The notes under the pieces: model-generated
What the model was told of the DNA's origin: nothing
Database searches by the model: none
What the model saw: the letters and a program-made list of their open reading frames with translations, nothing else
Translations under genes and position numbers: made by a program
Source of the DNA: Angelakisella massiliensis
Lineage (GTDB): Bacteria; Bacillota; Clostridia; Oscillospirales; Ruminococcaceae
Assembly (NCBI RefSeq): GCF_900104675.1
Contig: NZ_LT629945.1
Coordinates: 475,272-539,271, forward strand
Direction: 5' to 3'
DNA: 64,000 nt
Shown: positions 53,134 to 63,151 of the stretch, one piece after another
How the letters are laid out: each line of letters opens with the position of its first letter
How positions within the stretch are numbered: the stretch's first letter is position 1

Positions 53134-54585
53134 TCATGCCGTTTCCTCTTTCATCAGTTCATTCAGCGGGATAAAGCCCACAAGGTCATAAACGATGCGG
53201 ATATTCTGCCGCCGCTTGCCACTGCTCTTGTCCGGGGCCTCAATGTAGATGGCCTTCACCAGCTCCCGCAGCGCGTAGGGGGTCAGCTCCCGCTCACCGG
53301 CGTACTTGTGTACCCGCTGAATAAACTGCTCTAAATTTTCAAGCTGTCGTTCCTGTACTTCGATTTCCTTCTCTAAGGTCTGCGCCTCCGCTTGCAGAGC
53401 CGCCTGCTCGTCCTCATAGGCCGCGCTCATGGTGGCATACCGCTGGTCGCTCACCTTACCGCTCACATTGTCCTCGTAAAGCCGCATGAACAGCCGGTCA
53501 AGCTCCGCCAGCCGCTTCTCGTCCTGCGCCAGCTTCTTCCGCCGTACCCGGATGGCCTCGCCGGTGGACAGCTTCAGGCGTTCCTCCATCACCGCCCGGA
53601 AGTGGGCCTCGTAGCGGCTCACATAGGAGATCACCGCCTCCATGTGCCGCCATACCAATTCCTCCAGCACCACCGCCCGGATGAAGTGGGCCGAACAGCT
53701 CCCGGTGTTGCTCCGGTAGTTGGCGCATACAAAGTGGTCTTGCCGCCTCTCAAAATAATTCGTGGTGCAGTAACGCATTTTCGCCCCGCAGTCGGCGCAG
53801 TAGACAAGGCCGGAGAATATACTGCTCTTGCCGGTTTTCGTCCGCCGGTGCCGCTGCTGGCGTATCTCCTGCACCTTGTCAAAGACTTCTGCCTCGATGA
53901 TGGCCGGGTGGGTGTTGTAGAAGATGGCCTGCCTGTCCTCCGGGCTGTGCCGCTGCTTCTTGTCCCAGATAGAGTTGGTGTAGGTCTTGAAATTGACGGT
54001 GCAGCCCGTGTACTCCCGCCGCTCCAAAATGTGGACAACGGTGTTTGTATTCCAGTGGTACGGGTCGGCCCCCTCCTTGTTGGGGGTCTTGCGGCCCTGC
54101 CGCTGCTTGTAGGCCGTGGGGGTGAGTACCCTCGCTTCCGTCAGCGCCCTGGCGATCTGCATCGGCCCCCGCCCCTCCATGCAGAGGGTGAAGATACGCT
54201 TGACCACCTGTGCCGCTTCCTCGTCCACAAGCCAGCCCTTCGGGGTGTCGGGGTCTTTCTTGTAGCCGTAGGGGATATTCGTTGTCAGCGGCTCCCCGCG
54301 CTCCCCCTTGGCCTTGTTCACCGCCCGGATCTTCCGGCTGGTGTCCCGCGCGTAAAACTCGTTGAACCAGTTTTTGATTCCGGCAAAGTCGTTGTCCACG
54401 CTGTTAGGGTCGATGGTGTCGTAGTTGTCGTTGATGGCGATAAACCGCACGCCATACTTGGCAAAGGTGATGTTGGTGTACATCCCCGTCAGGGCGGAAT
54501 TGCGGCCAAACCGGGACAGGTCTTCTTGTGTCAAGTAGGGACTAAAAAAATTTTGAGAATTTACAAGCCGTTCATAGGTGGACAA
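53134..54585 (-). pseudogene. Large serine recombinase lacking its catalytic N-terminus
   Basis: From about residue 19 onward this is a large serine recombinase: DLSRFGRNSALTGMYTN, YGVRFIAINDNYDT, the recombinase domain YGYKKDPDTPKGW, a zinc ribbon CADCGAKMRYC...C, and a C-terminal coiled coil. The usual first 60-70 residues with the Y-x-R-x-S nucleophile motif are missing. The first 18 codons (MSTYERLVNSQNFFSPYL) come from the neighbouring hairpin region. The junction is near 54540. It is therefore inactive, truncated by insertion or deletion at the edge of the recombinase cassette. Confidence 0.8.
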
Positions 54586-54603
54586 CCACCCGTGAACGGC
54601 TTG
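54564..54603 (-). terminator. Hairpin at the edge of the recombinase cassette
   Basis: CAAGCCGTTCA/TGAACGGCTTG with an inner GGTGG/CCACC stem, just behind the 54612 stop and at the junction with the truncated recombinase. It may be a terminator or the physical end of the cassette. Confidence 0.5.
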
Positions 54604-54611
54604 CGTTTTCT

Positions 54612-55007
54612 CTATGCTCTTTTGCCGTTCTTTGTGCGACGTTTCTTATACGCCGTCTCAAACGCCTCCTTCATTGGAGTGACCGGAAGCTCGTTGTCAG
54701 GCTTGGACAGATACTCGAACCGGATGCCGTTCTCCCTGAACTTTCGCTCAAACCTTATGAAAGAGGAAGTGTCCCGGCTAATCCGTGAGGTGTCACGGGT
54801 GAGGATCGTACCGATGTCCTGACGCTTGGCTTCGTTCAGCAGGAAGTTCATGATACCTTCCGTATGGACGCCGGAGATGCCGTCTGCTGCCATCGCAGCA
54901 GCCACCTCATAGCCTTTGTCCTTCGCATAGCGTTCCAGCTCTTCCCGCTGGTCTGCTGCCGCAAGCTGATCCGCACAGGCAACGCGGATATAAAGAAATA
55001 CTTTCAT
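54612..55007 (-). CDS. Resolvase-like protein without the catalytic serine
   Basis: A 131-residue protein with the fold of a serine recombinase N-terminal domain: FLYIRVACADQ, ADGISGV, ILTRDTSRISRDTSSF and FRENGIRFEYLSK. In active enzymes the first motif is Y-x-R-V-S; here Ala replaces the nucleophilic Ser, while later Arg residues of the active site remain (TRDTSRISRD). There is no HTH or zinc domain. It overlaps the upstream recombinase by four bases (ATGA), so it is translationally coupled. A regulatory or structural partner of the large recombinases is likely; decay is the alternative. Confidence 0.75.
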   Translation of the reverse strand: MKVFLYIRVACADQLAAADQREELERYAKDKGYEVAAAMAADGISGVHTEGIMNFLLNEAKRQDIGTILTRDTSRISRDTSSFIRFERKFRENGIRFEYLSKPDNELPVTPMKEAFETAYKKRRTKNGKRA

Positions 55008-56611
55008 TTGGCTTCTCCTTCTGATGTAGTGAGGAAGTCCTTGAACTTCCAGACGATTTCTATGTTGTCAAGATCGTAAATGTAGACCGCAGAAATGAAT
55101 GCGTGGGTCAGCTCATAGGTCAGAGCTTTGCAGTCGGCGTACTGTTCGCAGACCGCATCCAGCTTTTCATCTGAACAGGCGGTCTCGGAGTCAAGCTCCT
55201 TCATCCGCTCGTGACTGCGCTGGATTACTCCATCGTTTTCAGCAATCTTCACATCCGTTGCCGCCTTCTGCTGAATGTACGCCTCCTTCGTGATGCTTCC
55301 GGCTGCATACTTCTCGTAGAGCCTCAGCTTGGACGCCTTGTGCTGCTCGTTCTGCTTTTGCAGAGTGCGGATTTTATCAGCACATTCCTTGATGGCAGAT
55401 TTCCGCAGATCACCGACTTCGCGGTTCTGTATTGCTTCCTTCTGTGCCAAAGCAAGAAACTGAGTAAGGGCATGGAAGACAACCTTCTCAATATCCATTT
55501 CCGGAAAGCTCCTGCCAACCGGACAGTCTGTGTTTCCGTTGTTGACCGAGTGAATGCACTGGAAGTATCGAATGCCAGCCTTGTTCTTTCGGCGTGTCAT
55601 AGCACGTTTACAGTTACCGCAGCGGACGAGTCCCTTGAGCGGATAGTCATGCTGCTTGCGCGTGGGATTCTGTCCTCCACCTCGAATGACCTTCTGAGCA
55701 AGCTCAAAGTCTTCTTTGCTGATAATAGCTTCATGCGTTCCTTCTACGATAATCGGCTCATTGACAACACGCTTTTTTGAGCCGACACCGCAGGACTTCA
55801 TTTTGCGGCTGACCAGTGTTCCGGTGTAAACAAGGTTTTTGAGGATGTTATAGACCATCACGGTTTCCCAACTGATTTTCTCGCTCATGTTACTGAACTT
55901 CTTCTTGTCGGGATGCTTGCTCTTGAAGTATTGCCCCGGCGTCGGGATGCCGTCATCATTCAGGCTGCGGGCGATCTGAGAGGTGTTGCTGCCTTCCAGA
56001 GCCTCGCGGAAAATACGACGGATCACATCAGCCGCCTCCGGGTCTACGGCAAGTTTGTTCCGAATGGAGGGATGCAGGACGTAGCCGTATGGAGCGTAGC
56101 CACCGACATACTTACCCTGCTTCATCATCTGGATTTTTGCCGATGTGGTCTTTACGGAGAGGTCTTTGCTGTATGCCGCATAGATGATGCTGCGCATAAC
56201 CACTTCCAGACCGCCCGTTGTGCCTTTGTAATCGTCGCTGTCATAGCCGTCATTGATAGAGATAAAGCGGACGCCCATGAATGGAAAAGTGCATTCCAGA
56301 TAGTTTCCCGTTTCAATGTAGTCACGAGAAAAGCGGGAAAAGTCTTTGACGCAGATCAGGTTAATCTCGCCGCGCTTGACCTTCTCCATCATCTGCGTGA
56401 ACTGAGGACGGTGAAAATTCGTGCCGGTATAACCGTCATCCGCAAACTCAGACCGCTGACAGTGAGACAGCTCCGGATGATTGTCAAGAAAGCGGTTGAT
56501 GAGCATACGCTGGTTGCCGATGCTGTCACTTTCCGCCTTGCTGCCATAGCCGGTATCTTCATCAGCCATTGAGAGGCGGATGTAGATGCCGATGTTGTAT
56601 TCCTTGCTCAT
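55004..56611 (-). CDS. Large serine recombinase 3 of the cassette
   Basis: A 535-residue integrase/transposase of the TnpX/TndX/SpoIVCA class. Catalytic Ser is in GIYIRLSMADED, with VKDFSRFSRDYIE following. Then come a recombinase domain (APYGYVLHPSIRNK), a zinc ribbon (CGNCKRAMTRRKN...C...C) and a coiled coil to the C-terminus. Intact. It ends the set of three recombinases and is joined to the upstream one by adjacent stop and start codons. Confidence 0.92.
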   Translation of the reverse strand: MSKEYNIGIYIRLSMADEDTGYGSKAESDSIGNQRMLINRFLDNHPELSHCQRSEFADDGYTGTNFHRPQFTQMMEKVKRGEINLICVKDFSRFSRDYIETGNYLECTFPFMGVRFISINDGYDSDDYKGTTGGLEVVMRSIIYAAYSKDLSVKTTSAKIQMMKQGKYVGGYAPYGYVLHPSIRNKLAVDPEAADVIRRIFREALEGSNTSQIARSLNDDGIPTPGQYFKSKHPDKKKFSNMSEKISWETVMVYNILKNLVYTGTLVSRKMKSCGVGSKKRVVNEPIIVEGTHEAIISKEDFELAQKVIRGGGQNPTRKQHDYPLKGLVRCGNCKRAMTRRKNKAGIRYFQCIHSVNNGNTDCPVGRSFPEMDIEKVVFHALTQFLALAQKEAIQNREVGDLRKSAIKECADKIRTLQKQNEQHKASKLRLYEKYAAGSITKEAYIQQKAATDVKIAENDGVIQRSHERMKELDSETACSDEKLDAVCEQYADCKALTYELTHAFISAVYIYDLDNIEIVWKFKDFLTTSEGEAK

Positions 56612-58318
56612 TTACATCGCCTCCTGTACTTCCTTGATACTCTGAACGGTCAGAGCGTAAATATCGCCGTATTTCATGACCAGCTCGATTGAGCCGTCCT
56701 CATGGACTTTCACAAGCTCTACGGACTCGTCAACCAACTCCTGAGAGAGCATCGTTGTACCGCTGACGGATTTCATCAGCGTGAGCCACTTATTGTCCTC
56801 GGACATTGCCTCGGCAAACTTTACCTTCCGCTGAACCGCTTCATCCAACCGCCGTGAAAGATCGGCATACTGCTCATCGTAGGCTTTCTTGGCAAAGGCG
56901 TATTCCTCTTCATCGAGAACGCCTTCCGTGAAGTCCTCATAGAGACGGGTACGCTTCTTGGAAATACCGCTGAGTTTCAGATTCAGGCTTGTAATGAGCG
57001 CATTCTGCTGATCTCGGATGCTGCGTTCACCTTCGCTGTTTCTCAGTTTGGCAAGCAACTTGTCGTAATTGAGAGCCGCCTTGACTTGAAGCTGAATCGC
57101 CGCAAGCACATCGGCTTCGAGTTTGTCCTGCCGCGTATAGTGTGGCGTACAGAGATTGCCGCGCTTGACGGATGAACTGCACTCATAGAAGGCGTACCAT
57201 GCGCCGTCCTTACGCTTGTCAACGCGCTTGCGATGGAAATAGAGCTTCCTGCCGCAGTCTGCGCAGACGATTTTGTCTTCAAAGAGATTGATCAGCGTAG
57301 CGCGGATTTCCTCCGTGCGCTCCATCTTCTCAACTCTTGTCCTTGCAGCAGCGTCGCGCATTTCTCGTACCTTCTGGAAGTCCTCACGGGAGATAATCGC
57401 CTCGTGCGTATTGGGAAAGACGATCCATTCCTCGCGGTCGATATGCTGATTCCTGACGCCCTTGTAGATGGCGTTCAGCGTCCGTCCGAGAACGGTATCT
57501 CCGACGTAATGGGGATTATCCAGAATGGTAGTGAGTGAAGACTTGTTCCAAATCTTCTTTGCCGTAGCATTGCCTGTGCGGACGCCGACCTGATACTTCT
57601 GAAACTCCGGATTGGGCGCATTCATTGCATCAAGCCGGTCTGCAATCGCAGGAAGGGACAGTCCTTCAATCTTCCATTGGAAAATCTTCCGGACAATCGG
57701 CGCGGTTTCCTCATCGAAGACCATATTGCTGTGTTCCTCATCCCAGCGATAACCATACGGGAGATTGCGCTTCTTGAACTCTCCGCTTTCCATCTGTGCC
57801 TTGAGCGCGGTGGAAACCTTGCGGGAGATGTCTTTCGAGTAGAGTGTGTTGATCATGTTTTGCAGAGGGATGATGAGGCTTTCGCCGGAGCCGTCCGCAT
57901 CAAAGTTATCGTAGTTTTCCTTGATGGCGATAAACCGAAGCCCGATCTGCGGAAAGACCCGTTCCAGATAGGTTCCTGCCTCGATGTAGTCTCGCCCGAA
58001 CCGGCTGAGATCACGAACCACAAGGCACTTGATCCTGCCGGTGCGGATGTCGTTCATCAGACGGTTGAACTCCGGTCTATCAAAAACCGTTCCTGTTCGT
58101 CCGTTGTCCACATAGGTATCTATCAGATTCAGGTAGGGACGCTCTGCAATGTAGGACTTGCAAATCTCAATCTGATTTGCGATGACATCCACCTTTTCGG
58201 ACTTGCCGCTGTTTTCAACGGAAAGACGGGCATAGATGGCTGTTGAGAAGACCTCGGAAGAAACAGGTTCGATAACCGGCTCTTCGACTGCAATTTGTTT
58301 TCTGCTTTTTCTTGCCAT
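56612..58318 (-). CDS. Large serine recombinase 2 of the cassette
   Basis: A 568-residue large serine recombinase. A 25-residue basic leader is followed by STAIYARLSVENSG (catalytic Ser), RDLSRFGRDYIEAGTYLERVFPQ, NLPYGYRWDEEHS, the zinc ribbon CADCGRKLYFHRKR...C...C and a long coiled coil. All landmarks are intact. It begins 15 bp after the stop of recombinase 1. Confidence 0.92.
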   Translation of the reverse strand: MARKSRKQIAVEEPVIEPVSSEVFSTAIYARLSVENSGKSEKVDVIANQIEICKSYIAERPYLNLIDTYVDNGRTGTVFDRPEFNRLMNDIRTGRIKCLVVRDLSRFGRDYIEAGTYLERVFPQIGLRFIAIKENYDNFDADGSGESLIIPLQNMINTLYSKDISRKVSTALKAQMESGEFKKRNLPYGYRWDEEHSNMVFDEETAPIVRKIFQWKIEGLSLPAIADRLDAMNAPNPEFQKYQVGVRTGNATAKKIWNKSSLTTILDNPHYVGDTVLGRTLNAIYKGVRNQHIDREEWIVFPNTHEAIISREDFQKVREMRDAAARTRVEKMERTEEIRATLINLFEDKIVCADCGRKLYFHRKRVDKRKDGAWYAFYECSSSVKRGNLCTPHYTRQDKLEADVLAAIQLQVKAALNYDKLLAKLRNSEGERSIRDQQNALITSLNLKLSGISKKRTRLYEDFTEGVLDEEEYAFAKKAYDEQYADLSRRLDEAVQRKVKFAEAMSEDNKWLTLMKSVSGTTMLSQELVDESVELVKVHEDGSIELVMKYGDIYALTVQSIKEVQEAM

Positions 58319-58333
58319 TTGCTCATCCCTCCC

Positions 58334-59968
58334 TTATACGGCAATATCCAGTTCGTCGGCATAGCCGAGAATGTATTCAAGCGTCTGCTGGTATTCGTCC
58401 CTATATTTGAAAACGATTTCGATTGCATGGTTTTCGTGAATCAGGATGCGGTCAACCAACGACATCAGCACACGGCGGTTTAGCTCTTCGACGTTTTCAT
58501 ACTGCTTGAAAAGCATCACCCAGTTTCGTTCAGTCGTACCGGTTGTCACCGTCTGCTTCATTTCTTTTTTAACCCGCAGAAGCGCGTCCTGCTTGCCCTC
58601 AATGATTTTGGTGTAGCTGTTGCGGAACTCGAAGTATTCCGACTTATCAATGACGCCGCCGATGAAGTTCTCGTAAAGCCCCAGCTTGAGCTTTTGGTAC
58701 CGTTCAATCTCTTCCTCGATTTTGGCGATCTGAGCTTCGTAATTGAAAGCCTTACGGCTCTGAGACGGAAGCCGTTCTATCATCGCAAGCGCGTGTTCCA
58801 GATTGATGACAAGCTCGATCTGGTCATGAATGGCACGGAAGACCTTCTCTTCAACCTCTTTTGCGGCGATGCTGTGCGGGCTGCACGTCCGGCTGTGCTT
58901 ATTGGTGGAGCAGACGTAGTAAATATACTTTTTCGTCTTCGACGGGACGGTCTTGCGGATCATTGGCTGCTGACAGTCTCCGCAGAACAGGAAGCCGGAA
59001 AACAGATGCGCTTCGTCCTGATCGGGCGAACAGCGCATATCGCGCTGCATCATGACCTTGACTGCCATGAAGTCCTCGTAGGACACAAGAGCTTCATGCG
59101 CATTTTCAACCTTGACCCACTCGGATTCATCCTTGCTCTTCACAACGCGGACTTTGTAGTTGGGAGTGCCGCGCTTGCCCTGAGCCAGAACGCCGATATA
59201 AACCTCGTTGGTGAGAATACGCTGGACGGCTTTGTACGTCCATTTTGCGGTATCGCCGGTTTTGAAGACGGTATCGAACTTCACACCGGCGGAATGCTTG
59301 TATTCCATTGGGGACAGGACGCCCATCTGGTTCAGACGCTTTGCAATGCGCCCAATGGAGAAACCGTCCTTGTACATGGAAAAGATCATCTGCACATATT
59401 CGCTGACCGCTTCATCCACGATGAGCTGGTTTTTGTTCTCCGGCGATTTCATGTAGCCGTAAGGCGCGAACGAGCCGACGAACTCACCGCTCTTCTGCTT
59501 GACTTCCAAACTGCTTCGGATTTTCATGGAGATGTCCTTGCAGTAAGAATCGTTAATCAGGTTTTTGAACGGGATAACAAAGGAGTCGGACTGCGGATCA
59601 CCGGTCAGACTGTCATACGCATCATTGATTGCGATGAAGCGAATGCCGAGCTGCGGGAAAATCTTTTCAATGTAGCGCCCGCCGTCGATGTAGTTTCTTG
59701 AGAAGCGGCTGAGATCCTTGACCACAATGCAGTCAAGCGCACCCTTGCGGATTGCCTCTTCCAGCTTTTTGAATTGAGGACGATTGAAGGAAACGCCGCT
59801 GTACCCGTCATCCACAAACGGCTCACAGACCAGCTCCAAATCCTCATGTCTTGCGATATAGTCCTCGCAGATGGCTCTCTGGCTGGCGATGGAGTTGCTT
59901 TCAACTTTATCTCCATCCTCACGGGACAGACGGCAATAGATCGCCGTGCGGTAAACCTTGTCTGGCAT
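58334..59968 (-). CDS. Large serine recombinase 1 of the cassette
   Basis: A 544-residue large serine recombinase, first of the operon. RTAIYCRLSREDGD (catalytic Ser), VKDLSRFSRNYIDGGRYIEKIFPQ, APYGYMKSPENKNQ, the zinc ribbon CGDCQQPMIRKT...C...C and a coiled coil. Intact. The three differ from one another, so they may act as a heteromeric recombinase or on different sites, as in other three-recombinase elements. Confidence 0.92.
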   Translation of the reverse strand: MPDKVYRTAIYCRLSREDGDKVESNSIASQRAICEDYIARHEDLELVCEPFVDDGYSGVSFNRPQFKKLEEAIRKGALDCIVVKDLSRFSRNYIDGGRYIEKIFPQLGIRFIAINDAYDSLTGDPQSDSFVIPFKNLINDSYCKDISMKIRSSLEVKQKSGEFVGSFAPYGYMKSPENKNQLIVDEAVSEYVQMIFSMYKDGFSIGRIAKRLNQMGVLSPMEYKHSAGVKFDTVFKTGDTAKWTYKAVQRILTNEVYIGVLAQGKRGTPNYKVRVVKSKDESEWVKVENAHEALVSYEDFMAVKVMMQRDMRCSPDQDEAHLFSGFLFCGDCQQPMIRKTVPSKTKKYIYYVCSTNKHSRTCSPHSIAAKEVEEKVFRAIHDQIELVINLEHALAMIERLPSQSRKAFNYEAQIAKIEEEIERYQKLKLGLYENFIGGVIDKSEYFEFRNSYTKIIEGKQDALLRVKKEMKQTVTTGTTERNWVMLFKQYENVEELNRRVLMSLVDRILIHENHAIEIVFKYRDEYQQTLEYILGYADELDIAV

Positions 59969-60182
59969 AAAAATAACCTCCGTTTTTCTGTTTGGTGTGG
60001 TACATCAAATCAGAAAGACGAAGGCTTGCTTCAACTCTTATGAAGAGGAACACGAAAACGCCACATGACCATCAGGGCAAGCGGCTTAATCCGTATTCTT
60101 CTTTTTTTGACCGATTTCATTATACCACAGGCTCAATCGCTTGTCCATAGAACCGGGTGAAAAGATTCAGACTGTTCATAAA

Positions 60183-60425
60183 TCAAAGCCCTCTCAGATA
60201 GTGTTCCAGACACTCTTCCATCGTCGTGTCCGTCTCGGCGAAGCTGATCTTCACCACTGTCTTCCCGTCCAGATAACAATAAGGATTTCTGATCTGCTTG
60301 ATGAACTCCCTCAGCCTGTCCTCTCGCGGTGCCGCAGGATCAAGCCGGACGCTGCTTCTCTGAACGAGTGTGCTTCGGTCAACCGTTTTCGGGCTGACGT
60401 TTTTCATTGTTTCAATGCCCATCAT
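60183..60425 (-). CDS. DUF6870 family small protein
   Basis: An 80-residue protein with RNPYCYLDGKTVVKISFAETDTTMEECLEHYLRGL at the C-terminus, typical of a small family that accompanies serine recombinase cassettes. AGGAGG precedes the ATG. Function is unknown. Between it and recombinase 1 (59969-60182) no gene is seen. Confidence 0.7.
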   Translation of the reverse strand: MMGIETMKNVSPKTVDRSTLVQRSSVRLDPAAPREDRLREFIKQIRNPYCYLDGKTVVKISFAETDTTMEECLEHYLRGL

Positions 60426-60936
60426 ATTCTAAGCACCTCCTGTTTCGTAGAACTATTCAGGACAAAAGGATATGGCAGAGCATCTTGTGAAGACACTCTG
60501 CCACATAGTTTTCATCCTGAAACTATATAGTAAGTTTCTTTTGGGTTTGTTTCGTTGTCCGGCATATTTGCAGCTCGCGCCCCTGCCAGAAGAACTTTGC
60601 AGTTCCGGGAATGCTGCGGACTACCAACGGTTAATCGGTATCATGGGACTCTCACCCCTCCGAGGATCGCTCCGAGCCGCCCATTCAAAGAAAAGACGGA
60701 AGTATCATTATACCCGGCATCTGCATCGTCGCAAGCAGCCGCACCACACGGCTGTTATAGCTCTCCGGAGGTCGCTCACTCCCTTTCGGGAGGTCTTGGC
60801 GTCGGAAGCTGTGTTGCTTCGCAGAAGCGGAAAGATCCGCAGCACTGAACTATTCAGTTTTCAAGGAGCAGTGAAGTGGTCTGATTGACCCTTTCACTTT
60901 ACAACGGACATCTTTTTGCCGTTTGTTGAGTACCGC
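60426..60936 (-). other. Gene-free structured stretch after the sigma-like gene
   Basis: On the minus strand the sigma-like gene is followed by CTTGAAAACTGAATAG (about 60850-60865), then several GC hairpins, and near 60471-60503 a TGGCAGAG/CTCTGCCA stem just before the DUF6870 gene. The motif and layout resemble 13951-14260. Short frames here have no ribosome sites. Confidence 0.4.
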
Positions 60937-61419
60937 TCAAAAAATTCTTTGAAATTTTTTCTGCACCGCTGCTTTGAGGTCAAATGCAGCTCTGATGCCG
61001 ATGCCTTTCCTTCGGGCAAACTCTCGAAGAGTCAGTCCTTCACGGGTCATCGCAAGATACAATTCGCGCTGCTTCTCTGTCAGAATGGAAAGAAGCTCCT
61101 TCTCTTTGAGGGCGGTGATCAGTTCCTCCATGCAGTCGCGGGAGTCTGCCAGCCATGCAGCGGACTTCACATCGTCCTCCGGCATAGCGTCAAGGGACAG
61201 CACGGTATCAGAAATTTTCTCTGCGCCGTCTTCATCCTCAGAGGTGTTGTCAGAGCCATACGAGCGTCTGATCCGCTTTTCCTCTGCGCGAAGGATTCTC
61301 ATAACCTTGCGGTCAACCTCGGAAACTTCGCCGGTTCGTTTCACGCGCACCATGCACTTGCCGTCCTCCGTAGTCCATAGGTCGTAATCGAACGCGATAG
61401 GGGTCTTAGGGATTTTCAT
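60937..61419 (-). CDS. Sigma-70-like mobile-element protein
   Basis: A 160-residue protein with a C-terminal sigma region-4-like HTH (LTEKQRELYLAMTREGLTLREFARRKGIGIRAAFDLKAAVQKKF). The N-terminal half starts MKIPKTPIAFDYDLW and has an acidic middle. Such genes lead recombinase cassettes in Clostridia and probably regulate them. A hairpin leader with GCCGCATGA/TCATGCGGC lies upstream (about 61472-61543). Confidence 0.75.
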   Translation of the reverse strand: MKIPKTPIAFDYDLWTTEDGKCMVRVKRTGEVSEVDRKVMRILRAEEKRIRRSYGSDNTSEDEDGAEKISDTVLSLDAMPEDDVKSAAWLADSRDCMEELITALKEKELLSILTEKQRELYLAMTREGLTLREFARRKGIGIRAAFDLKAAVQKKFQRIF

Positions 61420-61603
61420 TGTTCATCCTTTCCGCTGCGCGGGAGCAGCGGGAAGGGTGAAGACAGAAAAAGAGCCGCATGACGGTGAGGTTTGAATCCC
61501 ATGCCGATAAAACAGAGCAATTAAACTCTGTCTCATGCGGCATTAGGATGACTTCACCTATCAGGCGGCTCCACAGCTCAGCTATGACATATATTTTATT
61601 TTA

Positions 61604-62737
61604 GGGCAATACCGCACAGAAAAAAGTGCCAGATACCGCCAAGTGTGATATAATAAACCTATGGATAAACAGATGACGATTTCCGCATTCAGTGACGAAT
61701 TGGCACAGGTGCGGACGAAGAAAAAGGAATTTCTCAGTCAGATTGAACGGATTGTCCCGTGGAAGGAATGGCTTGCCATGATTCAGCCGTGCTATTACAA
61801 AGGAGAGCGCGGCAACAAACCCTATCCGCTGGAGATCATGCTCCGACTGTATCTGCTGCAAAACCTCTATGACCTGAGTGATGAGGCCACAGTGGCAGAA
61901 GCCATCGACAGCCGCGCATTTTCGGAGTTCTGCGGTGTCGATTCCAGCAACCAGGTTCCGGACGGGGATACCCTTGGCCGGTTCCGGAACTTGCTGATCA
62001 AGAACGGACTGCAGGAAAAGTTGTTCGCTCAGGTGGTAGCTGCGCTCATGGAACGTGGCCTCATTCTGAAAAAGGGCACCATTGTAGATTCCACCATCAT
62101 TTCCGCCCCCTCTTCTACCAAGAATAAGGAAAAGAAACGGGATCCGGATGCCCATCAGGTCAAGAAGGGCAACACCTGGCACTTTGGGTACAAAGCACAT
62201 ATCGGCGTGGACAAGGACAGCGGACTGGTTCACACAGTGGAAGCCACACCGGCAAATGTCCACGACGTTGCGGAAGTGCCGAAATTGTTGACGGGAGAGG
62301 AAGAAACAGTCTATGGAGACAGCGGTTATCTCGGCGCAGGTAAGCGCGAAGATGCCGTAGTCCGAAACAAAGCTGGCCGGAAAATCAAGTACAAGATCAA
62401 TCGTCGTCCATCGCAGATGAAGAAACTGAGCAAAAGCGGACAGTACGCAGCAAAGAAAGCGGAACGGGCGAAATCTTCCGTCCGGGCAAAAGTAGAGCAT
62501 GTATTCGGTGTCGTTAAGAAGCAGCTGCGTTTTCGAAAAACACGATACCGAGGGCTTGAAAAGCAGCAAGCCAAATTCAATATCATGTTTGCGTTAGCAA
62601 ATCTGATTCTGGCTGACAGACCCTGTCTGGCAGCTTGAGTTAGTGCGCCTTTGCGGACAAAAACTTCCGAGGTTATCCACAGTTTTTACTTGGCACCTGT
62701 TGTATAATGCGGATTGTGGCATTTATGCGGTATTGCC
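61604..62737 (+). mobile_element. IS5-family insertion sequence
   Basis: A 1.13-kb element with terminal inverted repeats GGCAATACCGCA at the left and its complement at the right (TGCGGTATTGCC). TTA borders both ends. The right end abuts erm(B) exactly, but the left flank is not erm(B), so sequence next to the element was deleted or exchanged after insertion. Confidence 0.82.
61661..62638 (+). CDS. IS5-family transposase
   Basis: A 325-residue DDE transposase. An N-terminal DUF772-type domain (WKEWLAMIQPCYYKGERGNKPYPLEIMLRLYLLQ) is followed by the catalytic domain with IVDSTIISAP, VYGDSGYLGA and KVEHVFGVVKKQ giving the D, D and E residues. Intact. Confidence 0.92.
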   Translation: MDKQMTISAFSDELAQVRTKKKEFLSQIERIVPWKEWLAMIQPCYYKGERGNKPYPLEIMLRLYLLQNLYDLSDEATVAEAIDSRAFSEFCGVDSSNQVPDGDTLGRFRNLLIKNGLQEKLFAQVVAALMERGLILKKGTIVDSTIISAPSSTKNKEKKRDPDAHQVKKGNTWHFGYKAHIGVDKDSGLVHTVEATPANVHDVAEVPKLLTGEEETVYGDSGYLGAGKREDAVVRNKAGRKIKYKINRRPSQMKKLSKSGQYAAKKAERAKSSVRAKVEHVFGVVKKQLRFRKTRYRGLEKQQAKFNIMFALANLILADRPCLAA

Positions 62738-63147
62738 TTAAAAAAGTGGTTTTTGAAAGCCATGCGTCTGACATCTATCTGATTGTTGAAGAAGGATTCT
62801 ACAAGCGTACCTTGGATATTCACCGAACACTAGGGTTGCTCTTGCACACTCAAGTCTCGATTCAGCAATTGCTTAAGCTGCCAGCGGAATGCTTTCATCC
62901 TAAACCAAAAGTAAACAGTGTCTTAATAAAACTTACCCGCCATACCACAGATGTTCCAGATAAATATTGGAAGCTATATACGTACTTTGTTTCAAAATGG
63001 GTCAATCGAGAATATCGTCAACTGTTTACTAAAAATCAGTTTCATCAAGCAATGAAACACGCCAAAGTAAACAATTTAAGTACCGTTACTTATGAGCAAG
63101 TATTGTCTATTTTTAATAGTTATCTATTATTTAACGGGAGGAAATAA
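62738..63147 (+). pseudogene. erm(B): erm(B) lacking its first 110 codons
   Basis: The sequence from [20 protein letters not shown] to the stop matches, as I recall it, residues 111-245 of the ErmB 23S rRNA adenine-N6 methyltransferase (macrolide-lincosamide-streptogramin B resistance). The IS5 element replaces the front. An ORF reading starts inside the IS at 62707 and adds 11 foreign residues. The S-adenosylmethionine-binding GTGKG region and the IPYHL catalytic motif are lost, so no resistance is expected from it. Confidence 0.93.
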
Positions 63148-63151
63148 TTCT

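Noticed and set aside
53392..54822. 476-codon plus-strand frame
   Set aside because: Antisense to the serine recombinase, which carries clear domain motifs.
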